A stretch of DNA of 64,000 nucleotides from Closterium sp. NIES-65. Taxonomy: Eukaryota; Streptophyta; Zygnematophyceae; Desmidiales; Closteriaceae. Below the pieces are notes generated by a model. The model ran no database searches. It was not told the DNA's origin and was given only the letters and a program-made list of their open reading frames with translations. The DNA lies in contig CANXME010001990.1 of NCBI GenBank assembly GCA_948144175.1, positions 62,001 through 126,000 on the forward strand, read 5' to 3'. The position numbers were made by a program, and so were the translations under genes. Below, in pieces: positions 31,001-37,430 of the stretch. Position 1 is the first letter of the stretch. Each line of letters begins with the position of its first letter.

Positions 31001-34000
31001 CCCAGGACGTCACGTTCGACGAGTCGGTACCCTACTACCGCCTCTTCCCCTACCGCACTCCGTCCCTCCCCCCACCCCCGCTCTTCTTGGTACCAGGTCC
31101 CCCCCCGGTAGTCCCCCTCCCCCCTCAGGGTCCTGCCCCTTCAGGTGTGTCCCAGGTAGACGCGGTCGAGCCTGTCGAGGTCACTGGTGACTCTGATGCT
31201 GCTGCGGGAGCTGAGCCTGGGGGTGCGGAGTCTGGGGGTGCTGAGCCTGGAGGTGCCGGGTCTGGGGGTGCTGAGCCTGGGGGTGCTGTGCCTGGGGGTG
31301 CTGAGCCTGGAGGTGCCGAGTCTGGGGGTGCTGTGCCTGGGGTTGCTGGGCCTGGGGGTGCTGTGTCTAGGGGTGCTGGGCCTGGAGGTGCTGTGCCTGG
31401 GGGTGCTTCGTCTCGCCGGGAGCCACTCTCCCCACAGGAGCTGCGTGAGTGGTTTGCCAGACGCTGGAGGCGTGCTGCTGGTGCTGGTGGTTCTTCGGCT
31501 GCAGAGGGTACTGCTACCGCGCGTCCCGCCGGTGCTCGTACTGTGGGTGCTGGAGCTGCTGGGTCTGGAAGTCCTCCTGGAGCTGGTCCTGCTGAGGGTG
31601 TTGGCGCTGAGCCTGCCGTTGGCGGTCTGACTGATAGTGCTCCTGGTGCTGCGGCTGGAGGTTCTGGAGCTTCTGGTGGTGCTGCTGGAGGTGCTGCTGG
31701 AGTTGGTGCTCCTGCCGGGGCTGCTGGTGCTGTTCCTGCTGTTTCTAGCGTCGCCGCACGGCCCCGACCGTACTTCGTTCCGCTCCTGCAGCAGGTTCTT
31801 GGTCTTACACCTCCTCCTCCTCCCTTAGAGGGTCCGCAGCCTGTCCGGTCACAGCCACAGCTACAGCCTGCCTCCCCTTTGCCTGCTCCTTCTCCCTACG
31901 CTGGTCCGACTGGAGGTCTTACTGAGCGTCGTGAGCCTGCGTCTCGTCGTGTGTTGCCTGTTCGTACTGAGCGCGCTAGTGGTCGCGGGTCGCGTCAGAG
32001 TCCTCCTCCTGTCCCTGGCACGCACCGGATGTCACTGCGTCCGTCCACTGCTCCTCTGCGTGCCCCTTTGCCTTCTCCTCCTGCTTCCTCTCTTCCTGCT
32101 CTTGCCGACCCGGAGTCGGACTCTCTTCGTGCTGCCAGTCCTACTGTCACGCGTCTCCTGGCTACTGCTGTCACTGACCCCTCCTTCGAGTCGTCTGCTG
32201 CGTCTGCCCTTGTCACTGAGCTTGTCGACTTTGCTGCGCGCTGTCGTCTAGACTACGCTGCTCGTCTTGTCACTGAGTCTGAGTCCGCCTGTCCTCCGTC
32301 CGTCGGGGGTGAGTGTGCCCTTGGCACGGACGTCCTTGAGGACAGGCAGGAGGAGCTCCAGTGTCTGGCCGCCGCTTCACCTCGTCTCGCGTCTGTACTG
32401 CTAGCCCCTGAGGGAGACCCGGATGCACCAGACATCCCGACTCCGCGCTCTTACGCGGAGGCGATAGAGGGTCCCTACTCCTCTCAGTGGCAGGCAGCTA
32501 TGGATGCAGAGATGGCTTCCTGGAAGTCCACAGGCACCTACGTTGACGCTGTTCCCCCTCCTGGGGCGAACATCGTCAGTGGCATGTGGATTTTCAGGGT
32601 GAAGCGGCCGCCGGGTTCTCCGCCTGTCTTCAAGGCGCGTTACGTGGCTCGTGGCTTCAGTCAGCGGCAGGGGGTTGACTACTTTCAGACCTTCTCCCCC
32701 ACCCCGAAGATGACCACTCTTCGGGTTCTGCTGCACGTTGCTGCTTACCGTGACTACGAGCTGCACTCTCTCGACTTCAGCACAGCTTTCTTGCAGGGCA
32801 GCCTGCACGAGGAGATCTGGCTGCGTCGCCCACCTGGCTTCACTGGGTCTTTCCCTCCTGGTACCCAGTGGAGTCTCCGGCGTCCAGTCTACGGTCTCCG
32901 CCAGGCGCCACGTGAGTGGCACGACACACTGAGGACTACGCTCGCGGCACTTGGGTTTGCTCCTTCCACTGCCGACCCGTCGCTGTTTCTGCGCACCGAC
33001 ACCTCTCTGCCGCCGTTCTACATCCTCGTGTACGTCGACGACTTGGTCTTTGCCACAGCTGACACTGCTGGACTCGCCTACGTGAAGTCCGAGCTGCAGA
33101 AGAGACACACGTGCACTGACCTGGGTGAACTGCGCAGCTACCTTGGCTTGCAGATCACCCGGGACAGAGCACGCCGCACCATTACCTTGACTCAGTTACA
33201 CATGGTGCAGCAGGTCCTTCAGCGCTTCGGCTTCACGTACTCCTCGCCTCAGGCCACTCCTCTGCCTACTCGCCACTCGCTCTCAGCTCTGCCTTCGGAT
33301 GAGTCCGTAGAGTCGAGTGGCCCGTTTGCAGAGCTTGTTGGCTGCCTCATGTACCTGATGACCTGCACACGACCTGACCTCGCATACCCTCTTAGCATTC
33401 TCGCACGCTTTGTTGCTCCTGGGAGACACCGACCAGAGCACATGGCTGCAGCGAAGAGGGTGTTGCGCTACTTGTGCAGTACGTCGGGCATGGGGCTAGT
33501 GCTTGGAGGGCGCAGTCCAGTGGTCCTCACTGGGCACGCAGACGCTTCTTGGGCTGACGACCAGGCTACGCAGCGGTCGTCACAGGGTTACACCTTCAGC
33601 CTTGGTTCCGGCTCTGTCTCGTGGCGGGCTACCCGCTCGTCTTCTGTTCTCGGCTCCAGTTGTGAGGCTGAGATCTACGCTGGGGCTATGGCTGCACAGG
33701 AGTTACGCTGGCTCACCTACCTGCTGACCGACCTTGGAGAGCAGCCTCGTTCTCCTCCAGTTCTGTACGTAGACAACAAGGCCATGCTGGCCTTGTGTCG
33801 AGAGCAGCGACTGGAGCACAGAACGAAGCACATTGCTCTTCGCTACTTTCTTGCTCGTGAGCTACAGCAGCGTGGACAGCTGCGACTTGCGTACGTGGCC
33901 TCTGAGGCCAACACTGCTGATGTCTTCACCAAGGCACTTGCGCCTTGTGATCATCAGCGTTGCTGCACGCAGTTGGGTCTTGTGCCTGTCTTGCCTCACT

Positions 34001-34014
34001 TGCTCTCCTCTTGA
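28087..34014 (+). CDS. B4 copia Gag-Pol polyprotein
   Basis: The protein has 1975 residues from the ATG at 28087 (MATPNVLTFDAEGRAIDF). Gag: N-terminal copia Gag domain (1-230), poly-Gly tract (267-344), Gln run (358-376), and a zinc-knuckle-like C402-C416-H420-C425. Protease: DSGAS from 532. GAG-pre-integrase HHCC: HHRLGHPS near 688 and CVPC at 726-729. Integrase DDE: Asp756 (HMDVWGP), Asp825 (HSDRGGEF), Glu861 (NGIAERR). A Gly/Ala/Pro/Glu repeat linker spans about 1035-1115. RT has YVDD at 1649-1652. RNase H has Asp1819, Glu1862 and Asp1896, ending NTADVFTKAL. The frame has no stop or shift. The protein would assemble particles, copy the RNA and integrate the cDNA. Pol is fused in frame with Gag, so their ratio must be set in another way than by frameshifting. 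Confidence 0.93.
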   Translation: MATPNVLTFDAEGRAIDFAVWIEDLQLYLLCDAIDEVSLFDFVSGAVPAPPADADSAVRSKWATRDAAARLAVRRHLPSSERAHFSQCKTAQALYDAVVTRYSSPSSATLSRLMLPFLFPDLASFPTVADLVTHLRASDTRYRAALPAEFRAANPPPMYITLYFLVTRLPESLRAVRDQFLSVCPTTLTVDLLEESLLAAEKSIVAVGASRGDPRTPIFEGCGPSPLLPSVASAAAADLTGFESVGAASAPSGRRRSGKGKGGKGAGGARGGGGGGGGGGGGSGGGGGGGGGSGGTGGGGGGGGGGGGGSGGGGGSGGSDGPGGGGGGGDGGGGGGGGGGGGGGRSGSSQRSSSGGGQRQQQQQQQPQQQPQQQQRSRTVPGPQQLREWYLQRQRGGALGPCPYVLRTGDRAGERCGGAHTARRCFGRLTDAWRQQFPEAAEIPRWGELSRAGVAIYDLDFDAILSAMYAVTGSDEDDCYQCFPPDPGIGTAASGTSEAAALGASASVLSGTGESALSGTVSASASHTFTLDSGASRSFFRDRTTLTPLSRPVAVSLADPSGGPVLSRFSTVLPCPAAPSGTLTGLYLPSFSTNLVSGADLQDAGVHQFTPARQRVTHCTEADTGRHLATFTRRPGSSLYTLTTASPPGAESGRVPSSGQVFTAASRSGPKSAPCSCRRLSHETLLWHHRLGHPSLLRLRGMASRVLVSGLPRSLPPLPPGPGPTCVPCVEGRQRAAPHSSQFPPTEAPLQTLHMDVWGPARVRGQGQERYFLLVVDDYSRYTTVFPLRSKGEVTEVLIDWIRAARLQLRRSFGSDFPVLRLHSDRGGEFSSGLLSAYCRARGIRQTFTLPDSPQQNGIAERRIGMVMDVARTSMMHAAAPHLLWPFAVSYAAHQINLHPRVSRPETSPTLLWTGKVGDASAFRVWGSRAFVRDLSADKLSPRASPCVFLGFPPDAPGWQFYHPTSRRVLSSQDVTFDESVPYYRLFPYRTPSLPPPPLFLVPGPPPVVPLPPQGPAPSGVSQVDAVEPVEVTGDSDAAAGAEPGGAESGGAEPGGAGSGGAEPGGAVPGGAEPGGAESGGAVPGVAGPGGAVSRGAGPGGAVPGGASSRREPLSPQELREWFARRWRRAAGAGGSSAAEGTATARPAGARTVGAGAAGSGSPPGAGPAEGVGAEPAVGGLTDSAPGAAAGGSGASGGAAGGAAGVGAPAGAAGAVPAVSSVAARPRPYFVPLLQQVLGLTPPPPPLEGPQPVRSQPQLQPASPLPAPSPYAGPTGGLTERREPASRRVLPVRTERASGRGSRQSPPPVPGTHRMSLRPSTAPLRAPLPSPPASSLPALADPESDSLRAASPTVTRLLATAVTDPSFESSAASALVTELVDFAARCRLDYAARLVTESESACPPSVGGECALGTDVLEDRQEELQCLAAASPRLASVLLAPEGDPDAPDIPTPRSYAEAIEGPYSSQWQAAMDAEMASWKSTGTYVDAVPPPGANIVSGMWIFRVKRPPGSPPVFKARYVARGFSQRQGVDYFQTFSPTPKMTTLRVLLHVAAYRDYELHSLDFSTAFLQGSLHEEIWLRRPPGFTGSFPPGTQWSLRRPVYGLRQAPREWHDTLRTTLAALGFAPSTADPSLFLRTDTSLPPFYILVYVDDLVFATADTAGLAYVKSELQKRHTCTDLGELRSYLGLQITRDRARRTITLTQLHMVQQVLQRFGFTYSSPQATPLPTRHSLSALPSDESVESSGPFAELVGCLMYLMTCTRPDLAYPLSILARFVAPGRHRPEHMAAAKRVLRYLCSTSGMGLVLGGRSPVVLTGHADASWADDQATQRSSQGYTFSLGSGSVSWRATRSSSVLGSSCEAEIYAGAMAAQELRWLTYLLTDLGEQPRSPPVLYVDNKAMLALCREQRLEHRTKHIALRYFLARELQQRGQLRLAYVASEANTADVFTKALAPCDHQRCCTQLGLVPVLPHLLSS

Positions 34015-34226
34015 CCTTGCTTGTACCTTCGCATATATATACTCTTGCTCTTGCTTGCTTGACTCTTGTATACCTCTATATATGATCTTGCATGTGAACT
34101 GGCCTTGTGGCCTTTGAACTTGTGCTCGGAATGCGTGGTGACTTTGTGATCCACCCTGAGCTTTGCTTTGCTTTGCTTGACTGGTCTTGTGACCCCTTGT
34201 TCTCCCCCACTTTGCCTATGGGGGTG
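34015..34226 (+). other. B4 3' UTR and polypurine tract
   Basis: The 212-bp 3' UTR has short TA runs, the CATGTGAACTGGCCTTGTGG and GTGATCCACCCTGAGCTTTGC blocks shared by B1, B3 and B5, and the polypurine tract TATGGGGGTG (34217-34226). Confidence 0.8.
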
Positions 34227-34357
34227 TGTCAGAACATATAGCTTACTTGTTTGTGTAGGCTATAGTGGGGTATCCCATAGGGGGTACAACACAATTAGGG
34301 TTTCCTATTTGTACTCACTTCGTTCATACTCATTTCATTCTCGTTCAATTCTTCTCA
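34227..34357 (+). repeat. B4 3' LTR
   Basis: 131 bp, identical by eye to 26986-27116. It is followed by cctac, the right-hand target duplication. Confidence 0.93.
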
Positions 34358-34362
34358 CCTAC

Positions 34363-34391
34363 ACAATATGCATAAGCTATTTGTTCTGACA
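34363..34391 (-). repeat. B3 5' LTR, right part
   Basis: ACAATATGCATAAGC...TTCTGACA is the complement of the first 29 bases of a family B LTR (TGTCAGAACAAATAGC...). It completes the B3 5' LTR interrupted by B4. Confidence 0.85.
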
Positions 34392-34392
34392 G

Positions 34393-36472
34393 GATGTGAT
34401 TCATCTCCGCCTGAAACGTTGTTGGTGCGTTGCAGAGTCCGAACGGCATCACCAGGTATTCATAGGAGCCGTATCTGGTACGGAACGCCGTCTTGTGGAT
34501 CGAGTTGTCCGCCATCTTGATCCGCCAGTAACACGACCGTAGGTCTAGCTTCGAGAAGACTGTTGCTCCACGCAGTTGATCGAGTAGGTCGTCTATGCAC
34601 GGTATGGGATATTTGTTTTTGACTGTCTGTTTGTTCAGTGCGTGGTAGTCGATGCACATCCGTAGACTGCCGTGTGGTTTTGGAGTGAAGAGAACTGGTG
34701 CACCGTAGGGAGAGGTGGATGGGCGGATCAGTTGTCTGTCTAGTAGATACTCTATCTGTTTCTTCATGTCTGTCAGTTCAGTCGAACTCAGTCGGTATGG
34801 TGCACGTGAGATGGGTTTCGCACCTAGTTCCTCCACGATCTTGTGCTCGTGGGTGCGTGCTGGAGGTACGCCTGTAGGTAGGTCGTCGGGAATTATATCC
34901 TTGTACTGCTCCAAGACCTCCTTTACTACTGCAGGGAGCTCGGAACTCGGCTTCTCCTCCTCTGCTGCTGTCATGACCAGTGCTATGTAACCCGTGTTAC
35001 TCTCGTTCACCGTCTGTTCGAACCGTGCCAGTGTCATTTCAGGTACGTCCCCTGTATCTGTCCAGCTTCGCAGTGCTATCCGCTTCCCGTTGTTGAGGAT
35101 GCACACCTTGCTGTTGACCCAATCGATCTCGGGGTTGAACCGCTTCAGGAAATCTCTTCCCAAGATAAAATCTAATCCTTTGATGTTGGTGACTGGTAGC
35201 TTCGGCTTCCACCTCAACGCACCTATGTGCAGCTGCAGTGATGCTTCGCCGTGGATAGGAAGCTTCGTACCGTCCACCATGGTTGCTGAAAATTGGGTCT
35301 CTTCCGCCTTCTCTCCAATTTTCTCCAATGGTCCGTGGTCACACACCGAGTGAGGTACTGGCTTCAATTGTTGTTGCTCTCGATTGTTGTTGTTGTTGTT
35401 GTAGCGTCGCTGGGTGTGAAACGCCAACTCTGGTACTGACGTTTTCTTCTTATGTCGTTCTTCTTGCAGGTCCATGTCCTGCTGCTCGGCATGGATTTCG
35501 GCGCAGAGTGCTGCTTTGGAGATTCTCCTGTGTGCTCGTAGTATGGCGCGAGTGGAGCGCCACTGAGGGCCAAGACCGCCGATGACGACCATGACGAAGG
35601 CGTCTTCTGAAATCGATCCTCCACATCAAAGAAGCTTGTCGCGCAACTTGCGGCAACCACTGATATACGCCATTCCCTTCTCGCCTGGTTTCATTTCGAT
35701 TGTTGTCAGCTGCGCCATTAACCGACTTTGGTTTATGCTGACTATTGCTTGATACAGGTTCTTCAAGTGATTGTATGCAAGCTCCGCGGAGTTACCGTAA
35801 CCTCGGTAAGTCCTTATGTTCTGCTGTTGAGTCGAGGTGATGTTCCTCAGTAAGATCGTGTACGCCATCATCGATTGATAGGTGTACTGCTGCTTCTCAT
35901 ACTATGTGCCGTTTGTTGGATATGGCAGGGACCCGTCGAAGAAACCAAGGATCTGCGCTCCTTCCATCATCAGCTCGAATTCAAACGACCAGGTAAAGAA
36001 GTCATTCCCGTCAAAGGGTTTTGTCGTTTGTAGTTTCAGAACATGCGCGAATTGTGACTGAACTTGTAGTGCGTCCAGTGCTCTTTCTTGTCCCGGTGCA
36101 GGTTGTGGTTGCGGCATGAAGCTGACGGAGCCGCGCTGGGGCTCGCACGGAGCGAAGGTAGGTTGTTGATGTTGATTCCCGCGTGCGTAGGATGAGCCAT
36201 CGAGACTCATGGGCGTCACGTTGTTGTTGTTTGCTGTTGTTTGATTGCGCAGGTACTCCTTGCTGATGCTGCTCGTAGAAGGACATGAAGGAGAAGAATT
36301 TCTCCATCATGCTTGGATCGAAGCCCGCGCCTTGGTTTGCGGGTGTTTCCGTAGACCCAGCTGCTGGTCTCGTTTTTGTCCCTTCCTCTGTCTGTAGGCC
36401 AGAGGTAGGTGGTGGAGTAGGGGTAGTACCGGGAGAGCCGTTGGAGGAGCTCCTCTCCTTTCTAGCAGACAT
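34393..36472 (-). pseudogene. A3 copia gag fused in frame to gypsy PR-RT
   Basis: It starts at the ATG 36472 (MSARKERSSSNGSPGTTP); a frameshift lies near 36230. From 36219 on there is one frame with TAG at 35902-35904 and TGA at 35626-35628. The copia (UBN2-type) Gag shows KPFDGNDFFTWSFEFELMM, GYGNSAELAYNHLKNLYQ, EKGMAYISGCRKLRDKLL and [17 protein letters not shown]. After an Asn-rich stretch (about 35395) the same frame reads [24 protein letters not shown] and [22 protein letters not shown], which align with G1 protease and its C-terminal extension, but the DSGA active site is missing. Gypsy RT follows ([60 protein letters not shown]) and stops short of the catalytic YxDD. It is not functional as it stands. 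Confidence 0.82.
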
Positions 36473-36513
36473 GTCTTCTTGATGTATGAAGTGTTGAAGG
36501 GAAATTTTTAACT

Positions 36514-36532
36514 CTAACCAGCTCTCATACCA
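36514..36532 (-). other. A3 primer-binding site
   Basis: On the coding strand, TGGTATGAGAGCTGGTTAG follows the 5' LTR directly. It matches the initiator-Met tRNA type with one difference in the first 12 bases. Confidence 0.75.
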
Positions 36533-36964
36533 TGTTGGGCTGAACGCCCTAGGATCTTTTAGTAGAGTTTAAGTCTTGAGTAAAATGATGTAATAGCGGA
36601 AGCGTTTGAATAAAGTCCTTGAACCACCTTGCGCTAGTATGTGAGGGCAAAGTAAGTTAATTAAAGCAAAGAGATACAGGAATATATATATGAGTACAGA
36701 GAATATGAAGAGACATAATTGTAACTGTTTTACTATTGCGGTTCGATACAGTGCGACTCGGGCAAGTGCTCAAGTTCGAGTCAGTTGTGTGTCCTTGCTG
36801 TCGCGCTGCGTCAGGTCAAAGGTCGCTGACCTTTGACTTTCTCGTAACCTCCAGCGGCTACGTTAACCTCCGAGGGTTGACTCGCGGTGCTTCGATTTGA
36901 GCTGCTTCGCTTGTGTCTTGAGTTTCGACACGACAGAGGCGCTTAAGACTATTTGTTCCCAACA
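36533..36964 (-). repeat. A3 5' LTR (family A)
   Basis: 432 bp, TGTTGGGCTGAACG...TTGTTCCCAACA on the plus strand. It holds the perfect GTCAAAGGTC-GCT-GACCTTTGAC pair at 36815-36837 and a TATATATA run near 36683. The PBS and gag on its minus-strand 3' side make it a 5' LTR. Confidence 0.88.
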
Positions 36965-37030
36965 GAAGCAAGAGTACAATGAGCGGAGGCATGAGCGAAG
37001 AATGTATAGCGAAACTACCGTGGTAACGGT

Positions 37031-37086
37031 TGTTGGGCTGAAAAAGCCCTTAGGATCTTTACAGAGGTGAATTCTGGGTAGAGTTG
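37031..37086 (-). repeat. A4 LTR, left part (continues at 44436-44819)
   Basis: TGTTGGGCTGAAAAAGCCCTTAGG... is the start of a family A LTR that B5 interrupts after 56 bp. It is separated from the A3 LTR by 66 bp of unassigned sequence (36965-37030). Together with 44436-44819 it makes a 440-bp LTR with no internal region on either side, so it is a solo LTR or a remnant. Confidence 0.85.
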
Positions 37087-37218
37087 TGTGAAAATCTGAA
37101 CGAGAGTGAATCAACTATGAATGAAGTGAGTACAAATATGAAACCCTAATTGGGTTGTACCCCCTATGGGATACCCCACTATAGCCTACACAAATAAGTA
37201 AGCTATAATGTTCTGACA
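37087..37218 (-). repeat. B5 3' LTR
   Basis: 132 bp, TGTGAAAATCTGAACG...AATGTTCTGACA on the plus strand. The PPT complement CACCCCCATA adjoins it at 37219-37228. It is related to the B4 LTR but is clearly a separate subfamily. Confidence 0.93.
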
Positions 37219-37430
37219 CACCCCCATAGGCAAAGTGGGGGAGAACAAGTGGTCACAAGACCAGTCAAGCAAAGCAAAGCAAAGCTCAGGGTGGATCACA
37301 AAGTCACCACACATTCCGAGCGCAAGGTCAAGGGCCACAAGGCCAGTTCGCATGCAAGATCATATATAGAGATATACAAGAGTCAAGCAAGCAAGAGCAA
37401 GAGTATATATAGGTCAAGGTACAAGCAAGG

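Larger units (their letters stand above)
26986..34357 (+). mobile_element. B4: apparently intact family B copia retrotransposon
   Basis: The element is 7372 bp with a perfect 5-bp target duplication cctac (26981-26985 and 34358-34362). Its two 131-bp LTRs are identical by eye. It has a PBS, a leader, one uninterrupted gag-pol frame, a 3' UTR and a PPT. All catalytic motifs of PR, IN, RT and RNase H are present. Identical LTRs mean very recent insertion. It sits in the 5' LTR of B3 in the opposite orientation and is carried, almost unchanged, in the second copy of the 20.5-kb repeat (47501-54871). Confidence 0.95.
18956..34391 (-). mobile_element. B3: family B copia element, interrupted by B4
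   Basis: Order on the minus strand: 5' LTR (34391-34363 continuing at 26985-26884), PBS, GC-rich leader, gag-pol (25799-19866), 3' UTR with a gypsy fragment (G2), PPT, and 3' LTR (19079-18956). B4 (26986-34357) sits in the 5' LTR. The two LTRs are strongly diverged, and the flanking 5-mers (TTGTG and GGATG) do not match. B3 is therefore old or recombinant. Confidence 0.8.
34392..36964 (-). mobile_element. A3: chimeric element, copia Gag with gypsy PR-RT
   Basis: On the minus strand: family A 5' LTR (36964-36533), PBS, a copia-type Gag (36472 to about 35345), then without a stop a gypsy-type protease remnant and RT up to 34393. There the element is cut by the B3 5' LTR. The RT part is related to G1 pol; the LTR and Gag are copia family A. 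The 3' end is not present, so it is a truncated chimera. A second copy lies at 54906-57478. Confidence 0.82.
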
